A stretch of 64,000 nt of DNA from Devosia rhizoryzae (GTDB lineage: Bacteria; Pseudomonadota; Alphaproteobacteria; Rhizobiales; Devosiaceae). Position 1 is the first letter of the stretch, and each line of letters starts with the position of its first letter. A program made the translations under genes and the position numbers. Below are positions 1 to 8,130 of the stretch, piece after piece. Location of the stretch: positions 62,001-126,000 of the forward strand of contig NZ_CP068046.1 of assembly GCF_016698665.1 (NCBI RefSeq), written 5' to 3'. The notes beneath the pieces were generated by a model, which was not told the origin of the DNA, searched no databases, and saw nothing but the letters and a program-made list of their open reading frames with translations.

Positions 1-336
1 ACCCAACTGGATGTCGGCGACGTTGGGCGGGTTACCGGCCTGGATGCGCGACTGGACGATGGCGGTGATGTCCTGAGTGCCGGTATAGCGAACCTCGATG
101 CCGGTGGCTTCACTGAACGCTGCGTAGACGTCCTGCAAGGTCTGGCCTTCAGCCCCGCTGTTCTGGCCGATGACTTCGACATAGCCGCCCGGCTCGATGC
201 CTTCGGCAATGCGCTTGGCCTCGGCGACAGCCGCGTCGCGGTACTGATTGGCATCCTGTGCCAGAGCGGCAGCGCTGGAAACGGCAGACAGCGCAACGCC
301 AAGAGCGGCCATGGCGGCCAGCTTGTTCATGATCAT
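1..336 (-). CDS. Sugar ABC transporter substrate-binding protein (N-terminal part, cut by window start)
   Basis: The minus-strand reading frame is open from an ATG at 336 to the window edge, giving 112 residues. The chosen start has a GGAGG box at 344-348 with 7-nt spacing; a second in-frame ATG at 330 is less well placed. The first ~27 residues are a Sec-type signal peptide (basic start, Ala/Leu core, AxA cleavage). The mature part contains a periplasmic-binding-protein pattern, including VEVIGQNSG and an ATGIEVRYTGT segment. This resembles solute-binding proteins of carbohydrate uptake systems (family 1), inferred from pattern only. It is divergent from a ROK repressor, as is common for sugar transport operons. 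The substrate cannot be told. Confidence 0.75.
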   Translation of the reverse strand, partial: MIMNKLAAMAALGVALSAVSSAAALAQDANQYRDAAVAEAKRIAEGIEPGGYVEVIGQNSGAEGQTLQDVYAAFSEATGIEVRYTGTQDITAIVQSRIQAGNPPNVADIQLG

Positions 337-408
337 AATGGTTCCTCCGTTGTCGGTTTCAAGTCAGCCGATCAGGGCCGTCGTACCAACTGTAACAATT
401 ATCACGCA

Positions 409-430
409 TGTTGACACTTATATGTCAACA
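409..430. promoter_or_regulatory. Inverted repeat, candidate ROK operator 1
   Basis: Perfect 8-bp arms TGTTGACA (409-416) and TGTCAACA (423-430) separated by 6 bp. The repeat lies between the divergent sugar-binding protein and ROK regulator genes, about 75 bp upstream of the transporter start and 40 bp upstream of the regulator start. This position fits an autoregulated repressor site. Confidence 0.55.
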
Positions 431-441
431 CTGATCTAATA

Positions 442-457
442 ACGTCAAAATTGACGT
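442..457. promoter_or_regulatory. Inverted repeat, candidate ROK operator 2
   Basis: Perfect 7-bp arms ACGTCAA (442-448) and TTGACGT (451-457) with a 2-bp centre, 14 bp upstream of the regulator ATG. It shares the GTCAA/TTGAC core with the 409-430 repeat, but its half-sites face the other way, so the two may be bound differently or overlap the promoter. Confidence 0.45.
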
Positions 458-470
458 ATATAGGCAGCCG

Positions 471-1622
471 ATGGAAATGATTGATGCTCTTCAAAGTTCG
501 GCGCGACAGCGCGAATTCGATGCCGATGCCATTACGCTTCTTGAGGCCTTGCGGCGTGGTCCCAGGAGTCGCGCGGAACTGGCTAACACTATCGGGTGGT
601 CGCGAAATACCGTCGCCGCCAAGCTTGCGTCCTTGATTGACGCTGGCTGGGTTATCGAGATCAACGATTCGCAGGGGGATCGCGGGCGACCTTTTACCCG
701 CTACGGCCTCAATCCGGTGGCCACCCATATCTTTGTGGCGCGCTTTGACGCGGAAAGCGTAACGGCGGCGCTCACCCAGCTCAACGGCAACGTGCTCGAT
801 TGGGAGCAGCGCGACCTTCCTCAAGCGCAGGGGCCGGAAACGGCCATTCGCACGCTGGACGAAATGCTGGAAGCAATCTGCGGCCGTACCGGCATTTCCC
901 GCTACCAGATCGGTGCCACGATTGTGGGGGTTCCGGGACCCGTATCGGAGATGCGGCGGACCGTGCCTTGGTCGAAGGTGGGCGTGTTGCCGGCCGACCT
1001 CGCTGCGCATTTCGGCATGAAAGTGGCAGTCGAGAACGATGCCAACATCATGGCTCTGGGCGTGCAACTCGAACATCCCGAAGCGGAGTCCGTGCTCTTT
1101 CTGCTGGTGGAAACCGGCATCGGCGCTGGTCTCGTCTTCGGAGGACACCTGCATCGGGGTTTTGGCGGCTGGGCCGGTGAGGTTGGCCACATTCCCGTTG
1201 CGGCAGGCGGCAACATTCCCTGCATCTGCGGCAATCGCGGCTGCCTTGCCAATGTCGCTTCCAACCCCGTACTGCTGCGGTCGATATCGACGCCAGAACG
1301 GCCTCTTAATACCGTCGAGGATTTGCGCGCCGCTGTTATCGATGGCGATACGGCAGCCATCGTCGCTCTACGCGAAGCAGGACGTCACATCGGCGAAGCA
1401 ATCACCGGCCTTGTCGTCGGCCTTGCCCCCGACATCATCAGCGTCGGCGGCAACATCGCCCAAGTCGGCGACCACGTGATCGCCGGCATCCGCGAAACCC
1501 TTTCCACGCGTACGCCCCCGGCCATCTCCTCGCATCTGCGTATCATGGGGGCACCCGAGCATAACCGCACGGGTGTGAAGGGCGCGACCGAGTTGGCGCT
1601 TGATCTGCTTTTCCAGCTCTAA
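471..1622 (+). CDS. ROK family transcriptional repressor
   Basis: 383 residues with an N-terminal winged-helix DNA-binding region (about residues 20-80, with RAELANTIGWSRNTVAAKL as recognition-helix region) followed by a ROK sugar-kinase-like domain. The ROK zinc-site signature CICGNRGC is at about residue 250, and a GAGLVFGGHLHRG nucleotide/sugar-binding loop precedes it. This is the layout of the NagC/XylR type, which binds a sugar or sugar phosphate and releases DNA. It is divergent from the sugar ABC transporter gene, so it most likely represses that operon and itself through the inverted repeats at 409-457. The ligand is unknown. Confidence 0.9.
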   Translation: MEMIDALQSSARQREFDADAITLLEALRRGPRSRAELANTIGWSRNTVAAKLASLIDAGWVIEINDSQGDRGRPFTRYGLNPVATHIFVARFDAESVTAALTQLNGNVLDWEQRDLPQAQGPETAIRTLDEMLEAICGRTGISRYQIGATIVGVPGPVSEMRRTVPWSKVGVLPADLAAHFGMKVAVENDANIMALGVQLEHPEAESVLFLLVETGIGAGLVFGGHLHRGFGGWAGEVGHIPVAAGGNIPCICGNRGCLANVASNPVLLRSISTPERPLNTVEDLRAAVIDGDTAAIVALREAGRHIGEAITGLVVGLAPDIISVGGNIAQVGDHVIAGIRETLSTRTPPAISSHLRIMGAPEHNRTGVKGATELALDLLFQL

Positions 1623-1953
1623 ATACTTTTGTTCTTGAGAGAGGCGCGAAACGACTTGAACGGCCGGGCTGGGCGCTGACCTGCCATTGGCAGGTAGTTG
1701 TCGGCTCCAAAGCTATCCACCCCGTTCAGCTGCCAAGACTCACCTCCTTGTGGCATCAGGCTCTTCAAACGAGGTTGCTGGGCTTTCCTCCTCTTGCCCT
1801 GTTGCCGTGAGGGCACGGTGGGCGCTCCCTTGGGGGAGGTTTGCACATTGTTCATTGCCCGCCTCTAGATTGGTCGGTACTTTATCGATTAATGGGGCGA
1901 GCTGCCGGAAGGCGGCCTGTTCCGCGCGTGCTGGAGAGTGCAGTGTTTGAGTT
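1623..1953. other. Intergenic stretch without a recognised gene
   Basis: No convincing reading frame is present. A short perfect hairpin (ACCTGCC, 3-nt loop, GGCAGGT; 1679-1695) follows the ROK gene but has no T-run. The remainder probably contains the lptD promoter; I could not pick out a clear -35/-10 pair. Confidence 0.5.
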
Positions 1954-4320
1954 GTGGCGCGGCGCTGGGGGCAGGACTTCTTGAGGTTGGCTCGGCAACA
2001 TCTTTTGGGTGCGATCGCAAGCGCTCTCCTTTTGGGGGTGGCCGCTGCCGTGCCTGCATCTGCGCAGATGCTGGTGCCCGAGAACTTCTTCAACGCCCCG
2101 ATCGACCCTGCTGCGCCCACCGCGGTGGAAGCGGACGAGCTGGTCTTTGACAGCGTCAACAACATCATCAGCGCCCGCGGCGACGTCGTGCTGCGGCTTG
2201 GCGGCTATACGATCACCGGCAATGAGCTGGTTTATCGCCGTGCCACCGGCGACATGGATGTGGTGGGCGATGCTACCGTGACCGATCCTGCCGGCAATGT
2301 GACGGCGAGCCCGACCATTTCGCTGACCGGCGGCATGAAGCGCGCCGTGCTCAACACCATGACCATCACCGCCTATGATGGCTCGCGCATCACCGCTGAC
2401 AGCGCTGATTTCGACCGTGAGCTCGAAACCATCCTCACCAATGCGCAATATGCGCCTTGCGGCGAGTGTATCGATGAAGAGGGGCGGCGGATCGGCTGGT
2501 CGATCAGCGCAGCGCGCATCGTCCAGAACAACGAAGACGGCTCGATCAGCTTCGAGCAGCCAACTCTGGCGCTGCTTGGCGTGCCGGTCGCGTGGCTGCC
2601 CTATCTTTGGTTGCCTGATCTTAGCAACGAAGGCCTCGACCGCGTACCCAAGCCCAGCATCGGTTACACCGAACAGATCGGCCTCAAGGCCGAAGTGTCC
2701 TTTTCTGCGTATTCTTCGCGCTGGACCGATATCATTCTCACGCCGACCCTGCTCACCAATCAGGGCTTCTTGATGGGCGCCGAATGGGTGCAGCGTTTCG
2801 ACAATGGGTCGATGCGTATTAAGGCATCGGGGCTTTACCAGTTCAACCCCGATGCCTTTACCTTTCCCGATGCGCGGCGGGAGTGGCGTGGCGCAATCCA
2901 GGCCCAGGGCGAGTTCGTACCGGTCGAAGAATGGACCGCCGGCTTTGCCTATGCGACCTTTACCGACAGCGCCTACTTCAAGGACTACCTCCTTGAGCCG
3001 CGCCGCGCCGGGATCAACGAAGTCTATGCGACGCATCTGACCGAAGACACGTTTGTCGATGCGCGCGTGCAGCAATACAATCTGCTGGGCGACACCGAAA
3101 GGTTCAACCAGCGCCAGGACGAGCAGGGGATTGCATTCCCCAACCTTCGCGTGGAGCGGACCTTCGATCTTCCGCCGGGTGCAGGCCGCATCGATGTCGA
3201 GGCCAAGATGCTCAACATCTATCGGGCGCGCGAACACACGACCACGGTCAACGGCATTCCGTATGACCTTGGCTATGGTGGTACCCGTTTGCACGGCATG
3301 ACCCAGGCGAGCTGGCAGAACCAGCTGATCTTTGGTGGTGCGGTGGTGACGCCTTTTGCCGGGGTGCGCCTGGATGCGGCGTCATATGACAGGTCCTCTG
3401 CGACCGACCTTTCCAATCCCGGCATTCCCCCCGCCAATCAGGTTCTGCTTGGCGCAACGCCCATCGCCGCGCTCGATGTTCGCTATCCGCTCGCCGCCTA
3501 TGGCAATGGTGTGACCCATCTGATCGAACCGATCGCGCAGCTGGTGTATCGCGGCGCTTCGAGCACGCAGCCGGGGATCACCAACGAAGACTCGCAAAGC
3601 GTGTTCTTCGATGACAGCAATCTCTTCAGCTACAATCGCTTCACCGGCATCGACCGGCAGGAGACGGGCCTGCGCGCCAATCTGGGTGGCCGCTATCTGC
3701 TCGACTTCAACGACGGCAATTATCTCGAACTGATCGGCGGGCAGTCGTTCCAGCTGGCCGGTACCAATGTCTTTGCCGAACCGAACCGTCAGCAGGTGGG
3801 CGTCGCTTCGGGGCTCGACCTGGCCTCGTCCTATGCGGTGCTCGGCGCTTATGGCGTGCTTGCCGATACGGTCAAGGCGGGCGGCAAAGTGCAGCTCGAT
3901 ACCGGCACGATCGATATCGCGCGTGCGTCGCTGGGCGCGACCTATTCCGGTGACCTCTTCAGCGCCGGCGTGAGCTATCGTTATGCGAGGGCAACGCCAG
4001 CAGCAGGCAATATCAGGGCGCAGCATGAACTCGGCGGCGAACTGACGGTGCCCTTCGCCGATTACTGGTCCGCAACTGGCCAGGCCTATTGGGACCTTTC
4101 GGCCAACAGTTTCCTTCTGGCGGGCGCTGGCCTCACCTATGACGATGGATATCTCAGCGTCGGCGGCTCCGCCGTCAGGACCGGGCCGACACATACCAGC
4201 CCGAACGACACGCGCTTCCTTGCGTCCTTCCGCCTCAAGGCGCCGGCGGGGCTCGATATCGGCTATTCGGGCGCGGTGCCGGTGGTGCAGGATTGGCTGA
4301 AACGGGCAGGGACGCCATGA
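1954..4320 (+). CDS. lptD: LPS-assembly protein LptD (outer-membrane beta-barrel)
   Basis: 788 residues starting at GTG. Residues 1-38 form a signal peptide ending ASAQ. The next ~100 residues are the OstA/LptA-like periplasmic domain (AVEADELVFD, ISARGDVVL, NELVYRRATGDMDVVGD). The CGEC pair (residues 169-172) matches the conserved N-terminal cysteine pair of LptD, and VPVAWLPYLWLPD marks the transition to the C-terminal barrel. Length fits alphaproteobacterial LptD. It inserts LPS into the outer leaflet together with LptE. Its stop overlaps the next ATG by 4 bp. In many alphaproteobacteria lptD follows lptFG and precedes surA; here those neighbours are missing, so this could be a relocated or second copy. 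Confidence 0.88.
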   Translation: MARRWGQDFLRLARQHLLGAIASALLLGVAAAVPASAQMLVPENFFNAPIDPAAPTAVEADELVFDSVNNIISARGDVVLRLGGYTITGNELVYRRATGDMDVVGDATVTDPAGNVTASPTISLTGGMKRAVLNTMTITAYDGSRITADSADFDRELETILTNAQYAPCGECIDEEGRRIGWSISAARIVQNNEDGSISFEQPTLALLGVPVAWLPYLWLPDLSNEGLDRVPKPSIGYTEQIGLKAEVSFSAYSSRWTDIILTPTLLTNQGFLMGAEWVQRFDNGSMRIKASGLYQFNPDAFTFPDARREWRGAIQAQGEFVPVEEWTAGFAYATFTDSAYFKDYLLEPRRAGINEVYATHLTEDTFVDARVQQYNLLGDTERFNQRQDEQGIAFPNLRVERTFDLPPGAGRIDVEAKMLNIYRAREHTTTVNGIPYDLGYGGTRLHGMTQASWQNQLIFGGAVVTPFAGVRLDAASYDRSSATDLSNPGIPPANQVLLGATPIAALDVRYPLAAYGNGVTHLIEPIAQLVYRGASSTQPGITNEDSQSVFFDDSNLFSYNRFTGIDRQETGLRANLGGRYLLDFNDGNYLELIGGQSFQLAGTNVFAEPNRQQVGVASGLDLASSYAVLGAYGVLADTVKAGGKVQLDTGTIDIARASLGATYSGDLFSAGVSYRYARATPAAGNIRAQHELGGELTVPFADYWSATGQAYWDLSANSFLLAGAGLTYDDGYLSVGGSAVRTGPTHTSPNDTRFLASFRLKAPAGLDIGYSGAVPVVQDWLKRAGTP

Positions 4321-4835
4321 CGATGAAGCATTTTTTGGCCCCTCTCGTTGCCGGTGTCTTCGCGATCACTCTTGGCGCCTGCACCAGCTTTGCGCCGGTC
4401 TATGGCGATGTCTCGAGCACCAGCGTTTCCGCTGCGCGCTTCAACTTAGCGCCGCCCAAGAACCGGCTTGAGCAGATCATTCTCAACCGGCTCGACATCG
4501 CCTTTCCGGGCCCCGCCAATCCGAGCGATCCGGTGTTGACGGTAACAGCGGCGACCACGGGCCTGGCTGGTGGCCTCTCCAACGCCATTGTCGTGGGCAA
4601 TCCGGTCTCGACCCGGGTCGAGGCGACGGTGACGATCACCCAGGGCGACCAGGTGCTGTTCACCACGCGGCGCTTTACCGACTCCACCTATCAGTCCGGC
4701 AAGCTCACGCCCACCGACGTGTTCTCGGCCACCGGCGCGCAGGAAACTGCGGCCAGGAGCACGGCAGAGTCCCTGCGTGCGGCGATCCTTGCCGGTTATC
4801 GGCCGGGCATGACCCCGATCACGCCGGCGCAGTAA
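4317..4835 (+). CDS. LptE-like LPS-assembly lipoprotein
   Basis: 172 residues from the ATG that overlaps the lptD stop (ATGA, 4317-4320). A lipoprotein signal ends in LGAC, with Cys as the predicted lipidated +1 residue, followed by an APVYG segment like the PLYG of LptE proteins. The pattern then runs PKNRLEQIILNRL, beta strands with VEATVTITQGDQVLF, and a final helix AARSTAESLRAAIL. That order of features is the LptE fold pattern as I know it. LptE plugs the LptD barrel, so the overlap with lptD strongly supports the role. The usual alphaproteobacterial lptE lies between leuS and holA, which makes this position unusual. A generic lipoprotein is the alternative. Confidence 0.68.
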   Translation: MTMKHFLAPLVAGVFAITLGACTSFAPVYGDVSSTSVSAARFNLAPPKNRLEQIILNRLDIAFPGPANPSDPVLTVTAATTGLAGGLSNAIVVGNPVSTRVEATVTITQGDQVLFTTRRFTDSTYQSGKLTPTDVFSATGAQETAARSTAESLRAAILAGYRPGMTPITPAQ

Positions 4836-4938
4836 ACGCGCTCATTGTTTGGCAATCGGCAACACTGCGTGGCGCGGGCCCGCTGTTGCCTTGCGGCCGG
4901 TTTGTCCTGATATCGTGGGCAACAACGAGGAGCCCGCC

Positions 4939-5529
4939 ATGTCCACCTACCATTTCCGTGCCGATCAGAATGCCGACGCCGATGCGCTGATCTTTCTGTT
5001 TCACGGCACTGGCGGCGACGAAAACCAGTTCTTTGATCTCGCCGGGCAGCTGTTGCCAGGCGCGCGGCGGGTCGCCCCCCGGGGCGACGTCAGCGAGGGC
5101 GGCGCCCTGCGCTATTTCCGGCGCACCGGTGAAGGCGTCTATGACATGGCCGACCTTGCCAAGCGTACCGCTGCAATGACGGACTTCGTTCGCGATCAGA
5201 TCGGGTCGTCACGCCCGGCACGGGTGCTTGGGCTTGGCTACTCGAACGGCGCCAATATTCTTGCCTCAGTGCAATTTGCTGCGCCGGATCTCTTCGATGC
5301 GACCATGCTGATGCATCCGCTGATCCCGTTTGCGCCGCCCCCCGCTGACTTCCAGAACCGGAAGGTGCTGATCACAGCGGGGCGTCGCGACCCGATCGCA
5401 CCGGCAGGAGCGACCCAGGCGCTGGCGGATTATTTTACGGCGAGCGGCGCGGCCACGACGCTTTTCTGGCATGAAGGCGGTCACGAATTGCGTGGCGAGG
5501 AACTGAGCGCCATCCAGGCTTTTCTTTGA
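4939..5529 (+). CDS. Small alpha/beta-hydrolase (carboxylesterase/phospholipase type)
   Basis: 196 residues from the ATG at 4939, chosen over an upstream in-frame start because GAGGAG lies at 4926-4932. An oxyanion-type HGTGGDE motif (residues 22-28) is followed by the nucleophile elbow GYSNGAN (Ser102), an acid in GRRDPIAP (Asp151) and GGHEL (His182). This completes the catalytic triad of the carboxylesterase family typified by E. coli YpfH. No signal peptide is visible, so it is cytoplasmic. The substrate cannot be inferred. It is a stand-alone gene about 100 bp after the LptE-like gene. Confidence 0.85.
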   Translation: MSTYHFRADQNADADALIFLFHGTGGDENQFFDLAGQLLPGARRVAPRGDVSEGGALRYFRRTGEGVYDMADLAKRTAAMTDFVRDQIGSSRPARVLGLGYSNGANILASVQFAAPDLFDATMLMHPLIPFAPPPADFQNRKVLITAGRRDPIAPAGATQALADYFTASGAATTLFWHEGGHELRGEELSAIQAFL

Positions 5530-5612
5530 TCCGCAGCACTTTGTATGCCGAGGCGTGACGTGGCTCCGCAGAGAAGCTAAGCTCCCGGCAACAAACAGGT
5601 TCGAGGGCCGCC

Positions 5613-6644
5613 ATGATCCGCTTTGCTGTCGCCACTTCGCTGTTTCTGGCTGGCTTTTCCCTGCCCAGCGTTCCGGTTCTGGCAGCAAGCTTTGATTGTG
5701 CCAAGGCCGGCACGCCATTCGAGCACGCCATCTGCGACAGCGAGGAGCTCTCCGCCGCCGATGTCCGGCTGGCGCGCACCTATGCCACGGCTGCCGGCGG
5801 CTTGAGCGAGAGCGCGACCGGGGCTCTGCGGGCCGGCCAGCGCGAGTGGCTGAACTATGCGCAGCGCGCCTGCACGCCCGATGCCGAACCTCTGACGCGT
5901 GGCGAATACAACGAGGAAGGCACTTCCTGTCTGGTCGACCTCTTCGCTTCGCGCGCCCGAGTGCTGGAGACCAGCCGGATGATCGAGGGTCTGCGGTTCT
6001 ACCCGGTCAGCGAATATGAGGCGCTGCCCGATCCCGAGTATCAGGGAGATTCGTCCTGGGCGGTTGCCGAGCATGAACTGTCGCTGGTGCAGCTCGATGG
6101 TGAGCAGCCCTTCGCCGAATCTTTCAACGCGCTGGTGCGCGCCGAAGGCGAAACGATGCAGGGCGGCGACGAGAACGTCGCCAGCGATGCCAGCAGCGAC
6201 AGCACCAATTCGATCACCGTCAAGGAAGTGGCCGGCACCGGGCGCATCACGCTCGACGTCAATACCTACTGGTATGGACATGGCGCAGCGCATGGCAACT
6301 ACACCATCAGCTATCTCCACTTCCTGACCGGCGAAGGCCGAGCCCTCGAGGCCAGCGATCTCTTTACCGGCAAGAAGTGGCAGCAGGCCTTGCTGGATCT
6401 GACCGTCGCCGCGCTTGAGGAGGAGCATGGCGAAGCGCTGATGATGGATGGAACCGAGTATATCGAGGACACAGTCATCGATCCGGCAAGCTGGGACCTG
6501 TCGAACCCCTATGGTCTGGTGATCCAGTTCCAGCCCTACCAGGTTGCCGCCTACGCCTATGGCGCGCCGACCGCGACCGTGAGCTGGGACGATCTGGTGC
6601 CGTACCTTGCCGAAGGCTCCAACAGCATCCGCTTTGGCTTCTAG
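5613..6644 (+). CDS. Secreted LprI-like / DUF3298 domain protein
   Basis: 343 residues with a signal peptide (about 1-24, ending VLAAS). The N-terminal ~95 residues have the lysozyme-inhibitor LprI-like (DUF1311) pattern: four cysteines (FDCAKAG, AICDSEE, RACTPD, SCLVDL) and a QREWL helix. The C-terminal half carries the DUF3298 pattern seen in RsiV-like proteins (YWYGHGAAHGNY, followed by DLFTGKKWQQALLDL). DUF3298 of RsiV binds lysozyme, so both halves point towards periplasmic interaction with, or defence against, muramidases. That link is inference. Start is ATG at 5613 downstream of GAGGG. Confidence 0.8.
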   Translation: MIRFAVATSLFLAGFSLPSVPVLAASFDCAKAGTPFEHAICDSEELSAADVRLARTYATAAGGLSESATGALRAGQREWLNYAQRACTPDAEPLTRGEYNEEGTSCLVDLFASRARVLETSRMIEGLRFYPVSEYEALPDPEYQGDSSWAVAEHELSLVQLDGEQPFAESFNALVRAEGETMQGGDENVASDASSDSTNSITVKEVAGTGRITLDVNTYWYGHGAAHGNYTISYLHFLTGEGRALEASDLFTGKKWQQALLDLTVAALEEEHGEALMMDGTEYIEDTVIDPASWDLSNPYGLVIQFQPYQVAAYAYGAPTATVSWDDLVPYLAEGSNSIRFGF

Positions 6645-6647
6645 CGC

Positions 6648-6944
6648 CTAGGCCAGCAGGTCGCCCCATTCCTTGTGGCGGCGGAACTGGGCCACGACAT
6701 AGGAGCAGACGGGGCGGATCTTGAAGCCCTGCTCGCGGGCATCGGCGATGGCGGCATTGACGAGCTTTGAGGCGATGCCGCGGCCCTCGAAGGCGGGTGG
6801 CACGCCGGTGTGGTCGATGACCATGGGGCCGTCACCGGACTTGCTGAAGGTCATCTCGGCTTCGGCGCCGCCATCGAGCTCGATGAAGTAACGGCCGCGG
6901 CTCGGTCCGTCTTCGCGCTGAATGGTGTAATCCTGATCGGCCAT
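6648..6944 (-). CDS. Small GNAT-fold acetyltransferase (COG2388/YidJ type)
   Basis: 98 residues, the typical length of this mini-GNAT family. The acetyl-CoA binding signature region VPPAFEGRGIASKLV is followed by DAREQGFKIRPVCSYV and ends in a QFRRHKEW motif typical of the family. The substrate is unknown; in eukaryotic and bacterial members it is often a protein or a reactive acyl-CoA. It is transcribed convergently with the DUF3298 gene and lies directly downstream of the TPR gene, probably in one operon with it. Confidence 0.82.
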   Translation of the reverse strand: MADQDYTIQREDGPSRGRYFIELDGGAEAEMTFSKSGDGPMVIDHTGVPPAFEGRGIASKLVNAAIADAREQGFKIRPVCSYVVAQFRRHKEWGDLLA

Positions 6945-6965
6945 GATGGTGAAGTCCTTGATGGT

Positions 6966-7526
6966 TCAGCTTCGGATCGGCGGCGGTCCGAGCTCTGGGA
7001 AGAGGCTGCGCTCGGGCAGGAAGGGGTGGATCTCCAGCCCTTCCAGAAGCGCTGCCTTGGCCTCTTCATATTTGCCCTGCGTGTGGAAGATTAAAGCCCT
7101 GCCGGCGAGGGCGCCGAAATGGCGAGGCTCGAGTTCGAGCGTCTTTTCGACATCGCGGAGGGCACTTTCATAGTCGCCGCGAAGGAAGTTGGCGGTGGCC
7201 CGGAGGTTGTAGGCTTCTGCGTAACCAGGGTAATCGGCAACAAGCTCGTCGATCTGCGGCAGCTGGGCGACGGGACCGGCAAAGCCGCCGCCCTTGATGA
7301 TCGCGTCGACGCGGGCTGCAAGTTCTGCGTCATCCGGATGGGTCCAGAGCTGCCAGATCTGGTCGCCTATGGCGCGGGCCTGGGCCTCGTCGGTAGCCCC
7401 GTGCAGGCTGGCGAACAGGGTGTCGAGTTCGGCGGATTGTTGGGCAGAAAGTTGGGCGAAGACTGTTGTGGCCGGAACGGCGGCGAACAGGACGGCGAGG
7501 ATGAGAGCGCGTGCTAATCTTGCCAT
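6966..7526 (-). CDS. Secreted tetratricopeptide-repeat protein
   Basis: 186 residues from the ATG at 7526, chosen because it begins a clear signal peptide (MARLARAL followed by an Ala/Leu core, cleavage near VFAQ). At least two TPR units are visible at about residues 95-165 (AEAYNLRATANFLRGDYESAL and the following FGALAGRALIFHTQGKYEEA). The N-terminal segment DTLFASLHGATDEAQA resembles the short helical region of many periplasmic Hyphomicrobiales TPR proteins. It probably scaffolds an envelope complex; no partner can be named. The small GNAT gene follows 21 bp later. Confidence 0.8.
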   Translation of the reverse strand: MARLARALILAVLFAAVPATTVFAQLSAQQSAELDTLFASLHGATDEAQARAIGDQIWQLWTHPDDAELAARVDAIIKGGGFAGPVAQLPQIDELVADYPGYAEAYNLRATANFLRGDYESALRDVEKTLELEPRHFGALAGRALIFHTQGKYEEAKAALLEGLEIHPFLPERSLFPELGPPPIRS

Positions 7527-7624
7527 TTTGCGAGTGTGGCGTCTTCGCGACGCCGCATCAAGTGCCAATGTGCTAACGGAGGGGTAACACTTGCCGGCCC
7601 CCAAGCGTCAATCAAGGAGAAACC

Positions 7625-8020
7625 ATGAGCGAACTGCAACACCATCTGATTTCCTCAGGGCCGCGACCAGTCGCCCCGTTCAGCCATGCGGTCGAGACCG
7701 ACGGCTGGGTGTTCGTTACGGGGCAGATGCCGACCGATCCGGCGGCACCCAACGCGCCCCTGCCGGAGGGGATCGAAGCGCAGACACGACGCGTGGTCGA
7801 GAACCTCAAGATCGTACTCGGCGGCATCGGGATGGGGCTCGAACATGTGACCATGGCGCGCATCTACCTGACCCAGTTCGAGCGCGACTATGCGGCGCTC
7901 AATGCGCTCTGGCCCAGTTTCTTTGCAGAGGGCCGGTTGCCGGCGCGGACCACGGTTGGCGTAACGGCGCTGGCCGTTGGGGCGCTGGTTGAAATCGACC
8001 TCGTCGCGCGGCGGCCCTAG
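7625..8020 (+). CDS. RidA family protein (enamine/imine deaminase type)
   Basis: 131 residues with RBS AAGGAGA ahead of the ATG. Family motifs: GPRPVAPFSHAVETDGWVF near the N terminus, FVTGQMP, and the C-terminal RTTVGVTALAVGALVEID, whose Arg binds the carboxylate of 2-aminoacrylate-type intermediates in RidA proteins. The family forms a trimer in the cytosol and hydrolyses reactive enamines or related imines. It is followed by eda after ~110 bp containing a repeat, so co-transcription is possible. Confidence 0.85.
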   Translation: MSELQHHLISSGPRPVAPFSHAVETDGWVFVTGQMPTDPAAPNAPLPEGIEAQTRRVVENLKIVLGGIGMGLEHVTMARIYLTQFERDYAALNALWPSFFAEGRLPARTTVGVTALAVGALVEIDLVARRP

Positions 8021-8090
8021 CCCCCACCTTGCCTCCCCGTCAGGAGAAGGGAGGAGAAGAATGGCAAATCCTCTTGCAGGATTTGTTCGG
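8020..8090. repeat. Half copy of GC-rich palindromic repeat (type A) plus hairpin
   Basis: 8021-8060 holds a CCCCCACC...CCTCCCC sequence followed by GGAGAAGGGAGGAG, matching half copies of the repeats at 9941 and 53049. Just downstream is an 8-bp hairpin (CAAATCCT, 5-nt loop, AGGATTTG; 8065-8085), without a T-run, ahead of eda. Confidence 0.6.
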
Positions 8091-8130
8091 GCCGCCTAAC
8101 CCTTTGCCCAGCTTTTCGGGAAGGATCACC

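Noticed and set aside
1882..3294. Minus-strand frame opposite lptD
   Set aside because: Arg/Gly/Ala-rich shadow without a recognisable domain; lptD on the plus strand has signal peptide, OstA domain and cysteine pair.
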